Notes: generated by a model from the sequence alone, not told the origin. A DNA stretch of 64,000 bases from Mycetocola tolaasinivorans (GCF_003667565.1 NZ_RCUX01000004.1:124001-188000), one strand, 5' to 3'; positions 31,985 to 40,291 are shown, counted from the first letter of the stretch. Made by a program: numbers and translations.

Positions 31985-33778
31985 TTAGTGGTTGGTGGTG
32001 CGGGAGTGGTGCTGTGCGAGCCGAAGCCACACGGTGGTGTCACTGGCCAGCAGGCCATCGACGAGGGGAGAACTGGCGAGCAGCAGCTGTGCTCCGGCCG
32101 GAAGCGCGAACGGGGTCGCGGAGAAGTTGGTGACGCTGATGAAGCCGTCGGCCCGGGCAAAGGCGATCACCTCGGGGCCGAAGCCCGGGTGGTCCTCCTC
32201 GGTGAGCCAGCGGAACGGGCCGTCACCCAGGGCGGCATCACGGCCGCGGAACTCGAGCATCCGTCGGTAGAGCGACAGCATGGACTCGGGATCCTTTAGC
32301 TGAGCTTCGACCGTGTAGGTGTTCCAGTCTGCGGGCTGCGAGAGCCAGGTAGGGGTGGCGGAACCCTCGGGCTCAAAGCCGAACGGGGCTTCCTGACCGG
32401 ACCACGGCAGCGGCACGCGGCAGCCATCGCGGCCGGGGTCGATGCCGTTGGACCGGAAGAACATTGGGTCCTGACGCTCCTCATCGGGGAGGTCCTCCAC
32501 CTCGGGCAGGCCGAGTTCGTCGCCCTGGTAGATGTAGAGCGATCCGGGCAGGGCCGCGGTGAGCAGGGCCGCCGCACGGGCCCGACGGGTGCCGAGAGCG
32601 AGGTCGGTGGGGGTGCCGCGGCGCTTCTTCAGGAACTCGAAGGAGGAGTCCTCGCGGCCGTAGCGGGTAACCACGCGGGTCACGTCGTGGTTCGAGAGCA
32701 CCCAGGTGCACGGTGCACCCACGGGGGCGTGGGCGTCGCGCATCAGGTTGATCGAGGCTCGCAGCTCGCTGGCCTTCCACTGCCGAGCCATGAAGTCGAA
32801 GTTGAATGCGGTGTGCATCTCGTCCGGGCGCAGGTAGGCGGCGAAGCGTTCTGCATCGGGCAGCCAGATCTCACCGATCAGGGCGCGGCCGCCGAGGGGG
32901 GCGCGGTCGCGGAACTCCTCGGCCACGCGGCGCCAGCCGCGGTAGATGGTGTGCAGCTCATCGCGGTCGGTGTTGGGGTGCTCACCGGGGCCTGGGTTTT
33001 CCGGAACCTCGGGCAGCGCCGGGTCCTTCACCAGCAGTGCGGCGGAGTCGATGCGGATACCCGCGACGCCGCGTTCGAACCAGAAGCGCAGTATATCCTC
33101 GTGCTCCTGGACCACCTCGGGGTGGGACCAGTTGAGGTCGGGCTGGCGCGGGTCGAACAGGTGCAGGAACCATTCCCCGGGGGTGCCGTCATCATTGGTG
33201 AGGCGGGTCCAGGTGGGACCGGAGAAGTTGTTGGGCCAGTGCGTGGGCGGCTCATCGCCGTTTTCACCGAGGCCCGGGTGGAACCAGAAGCGAGCGCGCT
33301 CGGGGGAGCCGGGCTCGGCCGCGAGGGCCTGCTGGAACCAGCGGTGGGCCGCGGAAACGTGGTTCGGAACCACATCCACGATGGTGCGGATCCCGAGCTC
33401 GAGTGCCTCGCTGATCAGCGCCTCAGCCTCGGCGAGATCGCCGAACGCCGGGTCAATCGCGCGGTAGTCGGCCACGTCGTAGCCGCCATCGGCCAGCGGG
33501 GACTCGTACCACGGGGTGTACCAGATGGCGTTGATGCCGAGTTCCTTCAGGTACGGCAGGCGCTGGCGAACTCCACGGAGGTCGCCGGTGCCATCGCCGT
33601 TTCCGTCGGCAAAGGACCGGGGGTAAATCTGATAGATCGTGTCACCGCGCCACCACGAGTTGGGGGAGGGGGTGAGTACGGTGCCGAAGGCGTCCGAGGA
33701 CGCGACGGAGGTGTCCGCGCCGACGGTGTCGGGGGAGTCGACCTGAGCGGTCGGAGAGTGTTCAACGGTTCTGGACAA
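31985..33778 (-). CDS. GH13 alpha-glucosidase (oligo-1,6-glucosidase-like)
   Basis: 597 residues; TTG start with GAGG about 8 nt upstream. After a roughly 40-residue unstructured leader comes the (beta/alpha)8 domain: WWRGDTIYQIYPRSFADGNGDGTGDLRG, DVVPNHVS, the nucleophile strand GIRIDSAALL (Asp), the acid/base strand IGEIWLPD (Glu) and the transition-state Asp in VLSNHDVTRV. The C-terminal text YQGDELGLPEVEDLP fits GH13 alpha-glucosidases that hydrolyse maltose, isomaltose or trehalulose-type sugars. No signal peptide, so it acts on imported sugar in the cytoplasm. First gene of the operon, with a promoter at 33868-33896. Confidence 0.9.
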   Translation of the reverse strand: MSRTVEHSPTAQVDSPDTVGADTSVASSDAFGTVLTPSPNSWWRGDTIYQIYPRSFADGNGDGTGDLRGVRQRLPYLKELGINAIWYTPWYESPLADGGYDVADYRAIDPAFGDLAEAEALISEALELGIRTIVDVVPNHVSAAHRWFQQALAAEPGSPERARFWFHPGLGENGDEPPTHWPNNFSGPTWTRLTNDDGTPGEWFLHLFDPRQPDLNWSHPEVVQEHEDILRFWFERGVAGIRIDSAALLVKDPALPEVPENPGPGEHPNTDRDELHTIYRGWRRVAEEFRDRAPLGGRALIGEIWLPDAERFAAYLRPDEMHTAFNFDFMARQWKASELRASINLMRDAHAPVGAPCTWVLSNHDVTRVVTRYGREDSSFEFLKKRRGTPTDLALGTRRARAAALLTAALPGSLYIYQGDELGLPEVEDLPDEERQDPMFFRSNGIDPGRDGCRVPLPWSGQEAPFGFEPEGSATPTWLSQPADWNTYTVEAQLKDPESMLSLYRRMLEFRGRDAALGDGPFRWLTEEDHPGFGPEVIAFARADGFISVTNFSATPFALPAGAQLLLASSPLVDGLLASDTTVWLRLAQHHSRTTNH

Positions 33779-33867
33779 CCCAGCGCCTCTGTTTCCTGTG
33801 CGTATTCCGTGGCGTCACTCGTTTTCCGAAAGGGCAGGAACCCGACCAACGCCGTTGTTGAAACCTA

Positions 33868-33896
33868 AATGTAGGGGAACTGACAGATTCACGCAA
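33868..33896 (-). promoter_or_regulatory. Promoter of the alpha-glucoside operon
   Basis: On the minus strand: -35 TTGCGT (33896-33891), 17-bp spacer, -10 TACATT (33873-33868). Confidence 0.55.
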
Positions 33897-33899
33897 GAA
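33888..33899 (-). promoter_or_regulatory. Candidate LacI-type operator over the -35 box
   Basis: TTCTTGCGTGAA overlaps the -35 of the operon and matches TTCTTGCATAAA upstream of the lacI gene at 10 of 12 positions. Fits repression by the neighbouring LacI protein. Confidence 0.5.
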
Positions 33900-33908
33900 C
33901 AACACAGA

Positions 33909-33925
33909 ACGTAAGAAATTTACGT
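33909..33925. promoter_or_regulatory. Palindrome upstream of the operon promoter
   Basis: ACGTAA-GAAAT-TTACGT, 6-bp arms with a 5-nt spacer, just upstream of the -35 box. May be a second regulator site; shares AAGAAATT with the lacI upstream region. Confidence 0.4.
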
Positions 33926-33929
33926 ATTT

Positions 33930-34961
33930 TTACTCTCGCTTGCGTGCAATCCGCGCTCGGACGGGCGCCGTAGAGCCGCGAACCACGAGTTCCGGCTCAA
34001 ACAGGAACTCATCCCGGGTCGCGGAATCCTCGCCAATCTGGCGTAGCAGGAGCTCCACCACCATGCGTCCCATGGTCTCGATGGGCTGGCGGATCGTGGT
34101 CAGCGGCGGTTCGACGGCGTTCATCAGTGCCGAGTCGTCGTAGCCCACGACCGAGACGTCGGCGGGCACGCTGAGCCCGGCCCGACGCACCGCCCGGATC
34201 GCCCCGAGTGCCAGCAGATCGCTCGCACACACAAACGCGGTGGCCTCGGTGTCCTGTAGCAGGCGCGTAGCCGCGACCTGGCCGGCCTCGAGAGAGTAGA
34301 GCGAGTGGATCACGCGGTTGCCGGTAAAGTCCACCCCGTTTGTTGCACCCCAGCGCAGCGCCGTCTGGTATTTACGCTGAGACGGGACGTGATCACGCGG
34401 GCCGAGAATCAGGCCGATCTTGGTGTGGCCAAGCTGGTGCAGGTGCACGAGCGCCTGCTCCATCGCGACCGAATCGTCGCAGGAAACCGTGGCCACGTCG
34501 AGGCCGTCGGCCAGGGCGTTCACAAAGACGAACGGCAACCCGAGCTCGGTGAGGCGGCCGTAGTGTTCGTGACTCGCCTCGGTTTCGGCATACGCGCCGC
34601 CCGAAAAAACGACGCCCGAGACCCGCTGTGAGAGGAGCAGATCCACGTAGTCGGCCTCGGAAATACCGCCGGTGGTCTGCGTGCAGAGCACCGGGGTGTA
34701 GCCGTTTTGGGCGAGTGCGCCGGAGACCACCTCGGCAAATGCGGGAAAGATCGGGTTCTGGAGTTCGGGAAGGACGAGCCCCACCAGCCGGGCGCGCTCA
34801 CCACGCAGACTGGACGGTCGCTCGTAACCGAGCACGTCGAGGGCGGTCAGTACGGCATTGCGCGTGGCCTCCGACACCCCCGGCTTTCCATTGAGGACGC
34901 GACTGACCGTCGCCTCACTCACGCCAACCTTGCGGGCTACCTCTGCGAGTCTTCGTGACAT
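33930..34961 (-). CDS. LacI-family transcriptional regulator
   Basis: 343 residues. N-terminal HTH LAEVARKVGVSEATVSRVLNGKPGVSEATRNAVLTALDVLGY (about 5-46, with hinge-helix) and a Peripla_BP_3 effector domain (RLVGLVLPELQNPIFPAFAEVV, ending PLTTIRQPIETMGRMVVELLL). Probably represses the alpha-glucoside operon downstream on the same strand until a sugar binds. ATG 34961 sits 6 nt after TAGTGT, so the mRNA is likely leaderless. A TTCTTGCATAAA element overlaps its promoter, suggesting autoregulation. Confidence 0.9.
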   Translation of the reverse strand: MSRRLAEVARKVGVSEATVSRVLNGKPGVSEATRNAVLTALDVLGYERPSSLRGERARLVGLVLPELQNPIFPAFAEVVSGALAQNGYTPVLCTQTTGGISEADYVDLLLSQRVSGVVFSGGAYAETEASHEHYGRLTELGLPFVFVNALADGLDVATVSCDDSVAMEQALVHLHQLGHTKIGLILGPRDHVPSQRKYQTALRWGATNGVDFTGNRVIHSLYSLEAGQVAATRLLQDTEATAFVCASDLLALGAIRAVRRAGLSVPADVSVVGYDDSALMNAVEPPLTTIRQPIETMGRMVVELLLRQIGEDSATRDEFLFEPELVVRGSTAPVRARIARKRE

Positions 34962-34967
34962 GCCGCA

Positions 34968-34973
34968 ACACTA
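34968..34973 (-). promoter_or_regulatory. -10 box TAGTGT for lacI
   Basis: TAGTGT ends 6 nt before the ATG at 34961 on the minus strand; leaderless layout. Confidence 0.55.
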
Positions 34974-34990
34974 GCAATTTCTTGCATAAA
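34974..34990. promoter_or_regulatory. Candidate LacI operator upstream of lacI
   Basis: GCAATTTCTTGC (palindrome GCAA-TTTC-TTGC, 34974-34985) merges with TTCTTGCATAAA (34979-34990). Lies directly upstream of the -10 box of lacI. Confidence 0.5.
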
Positions 34991-35116
34991 AAAGTAAGTG
35001 TTTTGCGTCGATTTCTGAGTTTTGGGTGAATCGGGTGCCGATAGCGCCCCGAACCGGGGTGGAAACCCGGTGAAAAGAGGGCCGTGGTGCTGCTCGGGAT
35101 CGGCGTGGCGCGATGC

Positions 35117-36076
35117 CTACGCAATGCTCTTTGGCGCGCAGGTTGTCAGAAACTCGATCAGCTCGGTGGCGCTATCGGTGGTGAAGAGGGTGTCGAGGGC
35201 GACATTGAACTCCTCGCTGCGTGCGTAGGGAACACTCACCGGCTCGTAGCCCGCGTGTAGGAGCGCGCCCGTCATCATGATTCGCGCCGTGCGCTTATTG
35301 CCATCGAAGTAGAACTGCGACCGGGTGGCCGAGGCAAAGTAGACCAGTGCCGCCGCGCGAGGGTCCGGCAGGGCGCCGACCGCGGCGAGCAGGTTCTGGT
35401 GGTCGGTGATCAGTCGTTCGCCCGCGGCACCCGCGGGGTCGCCGCCGATGGTTCCGCCGCCGGCAAGGCGCACGGAACCCCCGCCCACAACCGTTCCCTC
35501 GCCGCGAAAAGCTCCCGCCTCGATGGCCTCGTGCCGCGCGATTGCGGCGTGCACCCGATCGGAGAGCTCCTTGGTCAGGGCAAAGGTGCCTGCTCGCACC
35601 TCGCCGACCATGATGTCCATCCCCTCGCTGAGGGCGAGAATCTGATCGGCCTCCGCCTGGCGCTTACCGCCGACGGTGACTCCCTCAAGGAGGGTGCGCA
35701 CCTGGGGAAGCGTGAAGGTGTTGCCCTCGAGGGCCGCTGCGTTCCAGATCAGCGTCGGCAGTGACTTCTGTAGCCGGAAGAGCGCGCGCCCGGGGTCGGA
35801 GGCGGGAATGAGATCGAAGGAGATTGCGTCGGGTTCCCAGGTGATGCGCCCGGTGCTGATCGGTGCCGACGGATGAGGCGTTGGGTGCGGCGCCGGATGG
35901 GGCCTCCACAGCGCGCGCTCGGAACCACTCGGAGAGCTGCCCCCGTGGTGTGAGCCGTGAGCGCGACGGCGGAGAAACTCGCTCGAATCGTACCCCCAAG
36001 CGGGTGCAGAGAGCGCGGCGACGTATCGATCACCCGTGGCGTCCCCCGGGGGAAGCGGTGTGTCCACCGGGCTCAC
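35117..36076 (-). CDS. Fic-fold protein with altered active-site motif
   Basis: 319 residues from the GTG that overlaps the upstream stop as GTGA; a GTG one codon earlier is equally possible. The N-terminal 75 residues are Pro/His/Ser-rich. A class II-type inhibitory segment NAAALEGNTFTLPQV is near residue 115. The Fic core motif, canonically HPFxDGN(G/K)R, reads QFYFDGNKRTAR (about 258-269): the catalytic His, Pro and Phe are replaced while the phosphate-binding DGNKR loop is kept. Active Fic enzymes transfer AMP to Ser/Thr/Tyr of a target; without the His this one should not work the usual way. Coupled with the HTH/AbiEi-like gene at 36073. Confidence 0.8.
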   Translation of the reverse strand: MSPVDTPLPPGDATGDRYVAALSAPAWGYDSSEFLRRRAHGSHHGGSSPSGSERALWRPHPAPHPTPHPSAPISTGRITWEPDAISFDLIPASDPGRALFRLQKSLPTLIWNAAALEGNTFTLPQVRTLLEGVTVGGKRQAEADQILALSEGMDIMVGEVRAGTFALTKELSDRVHAAIARHEAIEAGAFRGEGTVVGGGSVRLAGGGTIGGDPAGAAGERLITDHQNLLAAVGALPDPRAAALVYFASATRSQFYFDGNKRTARIMMTGALLHAGYEPVSVPYARSEEFNVALDTLFTTDSATELIEFLTTCAPKSIA

Positions 36077-36915
36077 CACCCCTCCGTGATGAGTGCTGCA
36101 CGCTCGGTAAAGCCGAGCCCATGGAGGTCCAGTGCCGCCTGGATCGGGGAGACGATTCGGAGCCCCGGGAGCTCTGCCGAAACCGAATCGATGAGGTAGT
36201 CGGGCGGTGTCGGGGCGATGATCACGCCGGCCGGTTGAAAGTGAGCGTCCTCGTGCAGGGTCTCTCCGATGCGCGCGGCGACGCCCTCGGCATCCGTCGT
36301 CCAGAGAACCGTGGGGCCGAGCGTGTGGCCGCCCAGGTAGAGGTCGGCTACCGGAACGCCGGACAGCGCGTAGTCGCCGTGGCCCGAGGACGCCGCCAAC
36401 CCCAGCAGCTTGAGGAAGCGCTCATGGGTGAAACCGGGTCGCGGGCGAAAATAGCGCGCACCGGCTCGATGCTGGGGGGCAGAGGCCCGTCCCGCGACCG
36501 CCAGGATCTCATCGGGCGTGTGTGCATTCCAGCGGTCGAACCGCGCGATCCATGCGCGAACCTCCGGGTGGGCCAGAAGCAGCGTCGCGGTATCGGCTGA
36601 TCGCGAGTCTGTTGCATGCGCAGAATCTGCCAAGCTTACCGAGCCTACGGCCACGTCCGGCGCGGCCGGCAGGTGCGCGCGAAATGCCGGATCGAGAAGC
36701 GCCCGGGCGGCCAGCGCAGCGAGGGGATCGCTCGTGGGCACGAGGCTCACACTGATGTCATAGCCGGCGGCGAGGGCAAACTCCCGCAGCGTCGCGATAC
36801 CGGGGGAGGATGCGCCGTCTCGCACGCGCTGCACGGTCATACGCGAGAGCCCGGTGGCGCGCGCCGTTTCGCTCGGGGTTTTGCCGAGTTCGCGAATGAG
36901 CGCATCGATGTCCAT
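36073..36915 (-). CDS. HTH protein with AbiEi-like C-terminus, partner of the Fic gene
   Basis: 280 residues. The N-terminal Cro/XRE-type HTH is seen in ALIRELGKTPSETARATGLSRMTVQRVRDGASSPGIATLREFALAAGYDISVSL (about 5-58). The last 60 residues, with GVIIAPTPPDYLIDSV, LRIVSPIQAALDLHGLGF and AALITEGW, resemble the C-terminal part of AbiEi-type antitoxins, which read (V)xPIQxxLDL. AbiEi normally pairs with the AbiEii nucleotidyltransferase toxin; here the partner is a Fic-fold protein overlapping its stop. Antitoxin and autoregulator is a reasonable inference. A TACCGT box lies 5 nt before the ATG. The AbiEi likeness is by eye and moderate. Confidence 0.65.
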   Translation of the reverse strand: MDIDALIRELGKTPSETARATGLSRMTVQRVRDGASSPGIATLREFALAAGYDISVSLVPTSDPLAALAARALLDPAFRAHLPAAPDVAVGSVSLADSAHATDSRSADTATLLLAHPEVRAWIARFDRWNAHTPDEILAVAGRASAPQHRAGARYFRPRPGFTHERFLKLLGLAASSGHGDYALSGVPVADLYLGGHTLGPTVLWTTDAEGVAARIGETLHEDAHFQPAGVIIAPTPPDYLIDSVSAELPGLRIVSPIQAALDLHGLGFTERAALITEGW

Positions 36916-37002
36916 GCCCTACGGTAACACCCCTGTGGCAGGTGTAACAAGAATGTTGCAGCGAGCGGTGTGGGCTCCGGAACGCACCGCGATTCGTCCC
37001 GA

Positions 37003-37524
37003 TTAGGCGGGGTGCGGGCCGCCGGCGAGGATCGGGTCGCGGTCAAAGACCGGGAGGGCCTCGGTGCGCACGACGGACTCCGGTGCCTGAGCGTAGACGG
37101 CCGCGGCCGCGAGGGTGCGCAGCAGGGCGTCCTCATTTTCGGCAAGGGCGAGGCCAACGAGCACTCGAATCGCCGAGTCGGGCAGGTCGCAGCGGGAGAG
37201 GTCTCTCAGGGCCCACACGCGCACGTCGTCATCGGGGTCGCGATTGGCGATGCCGGCGAGGATCTCACCGATGAGGTTGCGGGCGGCGTCCAGCTCCTCA
37301 TCAAAGAGACGGCCGGGTTCCTCGCCATCGATAGCGGCGATAAGGCCGAGCGAGCGAATGGCCTCGGCGCGCACCATGGGATCCTGAGCGGTGTCTTCGA
37401 GTACCTCAATCAGGAAGTCAACCCGCGCGCGGTCTGCCCCCGCCTCGCAGCCGCGCAGGAGCCTGGCACGGCGTTCGGGGTCGGCGTTGCGGAAGGCATC
37501 GATCAGATCCACGGTGGCGGTCAT
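37003..37524 (-). CDS. HEAT-repeat-like protein
   Basis: 173 residues, mostly helical. Repeated pattern of alpha-helical pairs with D-P/D-D-D turns: LIEVLEDTAQDPMVRAEAIRSLGLIAA, GEILAGIANRDPDDDVRVWALRDLSR, VGLALAENEDALLRTLAAAAVYA. This resembles HEAT/PBS-type repeats used for protein binding. No catalytic motif, signal or membrane segment. ATG 37524 follows CAGAAT by 6 nt. Lies between aminopeptidase P and the HTH/Fic pair on the same strand; a hairpin separates it from pepP. Function unknown. Confidence 0.65.
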   Translation of the reverse strand: MTATVDLIDAFRNADPERRARLLRGCEAGADRARVDFLIEVLEDTAQDPMVRAEAIRSLGLIAAIDGEEPGRLFDEELDAARNLIGEILAGIANRDPDDDVRVWALRDLSRCDLPDSAIRVLVGLALAENEDALLRTLAAAAVYAQAPESVVRTEALPVFDRDPILAGGPHPA

Positions 37525-37530
37525 GCCTCC

Positions 37531-37536
37531 ATTCTG
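37531..37536 (-). promoter_or_regulatory. -10-like CAGAAT for the HEAT-like gene
   Basis: CAGAAT 6 nt before ATG 37524 on the minus strand, the same hexamer and geometry as before pepP. Confidence 0.4.
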
Positions 37537-37618
37537 CGCCCTTCACCACGGAGATGCCAGGGTTACGGACAAACCGGACCGATATGGTGTGCCGAGTCCG
37601 AGGGGCGTAAACGGCGAT

Positions 37619-37648
37619 CGCCGCCCCCACCAACCGGTGGAAGCGGCG
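37619..37648. terminator. Hairpin between pepP and the HEAT-like gene
   Basis: CGCCGCTTCCACC pairs with GGTGGGGGCGGCG on the minus strand, with loop GGTT and a TT/GG mismatch. Probable terminator of pepP; no clear T-run. Confidence 0.5.
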
Positions 37649-37674
37649 ATACGGGCCGTGAGGCGTTTGGATTT

Positions 37675-37720
37675 AGCCATTCGGCTTCTTAGCCATTCAG
37701 CTTCTTAACCATTCAGGCGC
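37675..37720. repeat. Three tandem 16-bp copies covering the pepP stop codon
   Basis: On the plus strand AGCCATTCGGCTTCTT, AGCCATTCAGCTTCTT and AACCATTCAGGCGC. Read on the minus strand each copy encodes an Asn-Gly-stop in a different frame, so extra stop codons lie behind pepP. Confidence 0.75.
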
Positions 37721-39087
37721 GCGATCCAGGCCTCAACCTCATCCGCGGTGCGCGGGATGTGGGCCGAGAGGTTTTCGGCACCGTCGGCGGTGACCAGGAT
37801 GTCATCCTCGATGCGGACACCGATTCCGCGGAACTCCTCGGGAACGGTGAGGTCATCCTTCTGGAAGTAGAGGCCGGGCTCGATGGTGAAGACCATGCCC
37901 TCCTCAACGATGCCCTCGTGGTAGAAGTCGCGGCGAGCCTGGGCGCAGTCGTGCACGTCGATGCCGAGGTGGTGGCTCGTGCCGTGCACCATGTAGCGGC
38001 GGTGGAACTGGTTCTCCGGCAGCAGGGATTCCGCGGCCGAGACCGGCAGGAAGCCCCACTCGGCGGTGCGGGCGGCGATGACCTCCATTGCGGCGGCGTG
38101 CAGCTCCTTGAAGACGATGCCCGGGCGGGCGATGGCGAGCGCGGCGTCGGCGGCCTCACGCACGGCCTCGTAGACCTTGCGCTGCACGTCGGTGAAGGTA
38201 CCGTTGATCGGCAGCGTGCGGGTGATGTCGGCGGTGTAGAGGCTCTCGACCTCGACGCCGGCGTCTACCAGGATCAGGTCGCCCGGCACAACCGCACCGT
38301 CGTTGCGGGTCCAGTGCAGGATGCAGGCGTGCGAGCCGGAGGCCGCGATGGTGTCGTAACCGACGGTGTTGCCGTGCTCGCGTGCGTGGGCGTTGAACAC
38401 GCCCTCCACCACGCGCTCGCCACGCGGGGAGGCGATGATGCGGGGCAGCTCGGCGAGGAAGGCGTCAAAACCACCGGCGGTGGCGTTCACGGCCTTGCGC
38501 ATTTCCTCGATCTCGAAGGCGTCCTTGACCAGGCGCAGCTCGGAGACGAAGCGGGTGAGCTCCTCATCGTGGTCGATGCGGAGGTCGGAATCGGTGGCGA
38601 CGAACTCGTCGAGGTGCGCGGTGTCGAGTGCGAGGTCGGCGGCGACCTGCACCAGCGAGGGGCGCGGGCCGATCCAGAACTCGCCGATGGCGTGGTTCGC
38701 GTAGAACTCATCGGAGTCGCGGCCGGCACGCTCGCGGAAGTAGAGGGTGGTTTCGTGGCCATCGCCTGCGGGTTCGAAAACGAGTACGGCACCGGGCTCG
38801 GAGTCGGCACCCCAGCCGGTGAGGTGGGCAAACGCCGAGTGGGCGCGGTACGGGTAGTCGGTGTCGTTCGAGCGCTGCTTCGGCTCGCCCGCCTCGATCA
38901 CCACGCGGCGGCCCGGGAATGCGGCACTCACCGCGGCGCGACGCTCAAACGCGAACGCGGCCTGGGCGCGCGTTTCGGGGAGCTCATCCCGGCGATCGGC
39001 CCACTGGGTCCCGATGTAATCCTGGAAGCGGTCCGATGCGGGGGTGGTGGATCGGGCGTCCGTGGTCTCTTCGCTGCTCGTGTTCAT
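37705..39087 (-). CDS. pepP: Xaa-Pro aminopeptidase (aminopeptidase P)
   Basis: 460 residues from ATG 39087 (MNTSSEETT), 7 nt after CAGAAT; an ATG three codons upstream is less well placed. AMP_N domain (DRRDELPETRAQAAFAFERRAAV...) followed by the pita-bread M24 metallopeptidase. Metal ligands are visible in GDLILVDAGVEVESLYTADITRTLPING (two Asp), HGTSHHLGIDVHDC (His), IEPGLYF (Glu) and GVRIEDDILVT (Glu). Removes the N-terminal residue before proline in cytoplasmic peptides using two Mn2+. Full length for the PepP group. Its end overlaps a three-copy 16-bp repeat. Confidence 0.93.
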   Translation of the reverse strand: MNTSSEETTDARSTTPASDRFQDYIGTQWADRRDELPETRAQAAFAFERRAAVSAAFPGRRVVIEAGEPKQRSNDTDYPYRAHSAFAHLTGWGADSEPGAVLVFEPAGDGHETTLYFRERAGRDSDEFYANHAIGEFWIGPRPSLVQVAADLALDTAHLDEFVATDSDLRIDHDEELTRFVSELRLVKDAFEIEEMRKAVNATAGGFDAFLAELPRIIASPRGERVVEGVFNAHAREHGNTVGYDTIAASGSHACILHWTRNDGAVVPGDLILVDAGVEVESLYTADITRTLPINGTFTDVQRKVYEAVREAADAALAIARPGIVFKELHAAAMEVIAARTAEWGFLPVSAAESLLPENQFHRRYMVHGTSHHLGIDVHDCAQARRDFYHEGIVEEGMVFTIEPGLYFQKDDLTVPEEFRGIGVRIEDDILVTADGAENLSAHIPRTADEVEAWIARLNG

Positions 39088-39094
39088 GCCTACC

Positions 39095-39100
39095 ATTCTG
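39095..39100 (-). promoter_or_regulatory. -10-like CAGAAT for pepP
   Basis: CAGAAT 7 nt before ATG 39087 on the minus strand; supports the shorter start. Confidence 0.4.
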
Positions 39101-39204
39101 CCACCAGCCGGGCCCCTTCGGGACAGCCCGTCCCAGCCAAACGGGTGACACGCTGGCGGATGTCGCGTATACCGACTCGAATGGGGCCCGTGGAGCGTCG
39201 GTTG

Positions 39205-40230
39205 TTAGTCGGCGGTGGCGGGAACCATACGCACGGTAATGGGGCGGTGGTCACTGCCCGCCTCGTCAAACTCGGAGTGTACGGTCATCCCGGTGAAGTT
39301 CCACACCGGGGTCGCAAACACGTGGTCGATTGGGGCACCGAGGAACGCGGGAAGCTTGGTGGGCCAGGTGCCGAGGGCAGCGGAGCGTGTGGCGAGGCCG
39401 GCATCCAGGCAGCGGCCGAGGGTGGCACCGGGGCCGATGCCCATTCCGGCGATGCTGTCCAGCGTCGCATTGAAATCGCCGGCGATGATGACGTTTTCAG
39501 CGTCGCACTGGGCGGCAAGCCAGGCGAGGTCATCCCGCCAGTTGTGCATCTGCGGTTTCGAGGGGGAGACCGCGTGACTTGCGATGATGGTTGGGCCGGT
39601 ACCGTTGGCGGGGTAGAGGACGACGCTGGGCACCACCAGGGTGTTCTGATCGCCCAGGCCATTGCTTGCGGCCTGGGTGTACTTCCCGAGGCGGGTCGAG
39701 ACCAACACCGTCGTTGCGCTGATCGCTCCGCCAGAATTGAATGTTTGGGTGTACACGCCCATGGGCTTCCCGGCGGCCTTCATCGCACCCGCGACCGCGT
39801 CACCGTGGGTACGGGGTGCCTCCGGCAGAGCCACGATGTCCGCGTTGGAATCCAGCGCGAGCTTCGCGATGGTCTCGGGGTTTACCGCCGTGCCGAGGGT
39901 GTTCCAGCTCAGGACGGTGACCGACTGATCCGTCGGCTCTGGCAGCGAGGTCTGGTCGAATCCGCGGTACAGCAGAATGCCACCGTTTGCCAGGGCTGCC
40001 AGGAACATGACGATGGCCATTCCTCCGGCAAAACCGCGCAGCGGACGGATGATTCCAATGAACAGGAGCAACACCAGGGCCGCGATGCAGCATGCGGTGA
40101 GGAGCCCGCGCATGGCGGTGACCTGCGCCACCCACATCGTAGTCTGGAGCCCGAAGAGCGGGGGCCAGGTCACGATGAGAAGGACCAGTGCTACCGCGAG
40201 GGTGAGGAGTGCGCCGAGGAACTTGAACAT
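39205..40230 (-). CDS. Membrane-anchored endonuclease/exonuclease/phosphatase-family protein
   Basis: 341 residues. Three N-terminal membrane helices (MFKFLGALLTLAVALVLLIVTWP, LLTACCIAALVLLLFIGII, FAGGMAIVMFLAALANGGILL), then an EEP domain outside the membrane. EEP motifs: VLSWNTLGTAV, ADIVALPEAPR (Glu metal ligand), VIIAGDFNATLDSIAG (DxN), PIDHVFAT and SDHRPITV (final DH). This is the layout of UPF0294/YafD-like proteins. Could hydrolyse phosphodiesters or phospholipid heads at the outer face; substrate unknown. ATG 40230 has TATCCT nine bases upstream. Divergent from the PHP gene. Confidence 0.83.
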   Translation of the reverse strand: MFKFLGALLTLAVALVLLIVTWPPLFGLQTTMWVAQVTAMRGLLTACCIAALVLLLFIGIIRPLRGFAGGMAIVMFLAALANGGILLYRGFDQTSLPEPTDQSVTVLSWNTLGTAVNPETIAKLALDSNADIVALPEAPRTHGDAVAGAMKAAGKPMGVYTQTFNSGGAISATTVLVSTRLGKYTQAASNGLGDQNTLVVPSVVLYPANGTGPTIIASHAVSPSKPQMHNWRDDLAWLAAQCDAENVIIAGDFNATLDSIAGMGIGPGATLGRCLDAGLATRSAALGTWPTKLPAFLGAPIDHVFATPVWNFTGMTVHSEFDEAGSDHRPITVRMVPATAD

Positions 40231-40291
40231 GACCGAGTCAGGATATCTGTCGAAAACTGTGAGTTCCCGAGAGGAACCTGAGCGTGCGGCC

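Noticed and set aside
39119..39133. GGGAC-AGCCC-GTCCC hairpin between the EEP gene and pepP
   Set aside because: Five-base stem without a T-run; too weak to call a terminator.
37759..40281. An 840-codon plus-strand open frame opposite pepP and the EEP gene
   Set aside because: Spans two real minus-strand genes and their gap; no start signal or family pattern.
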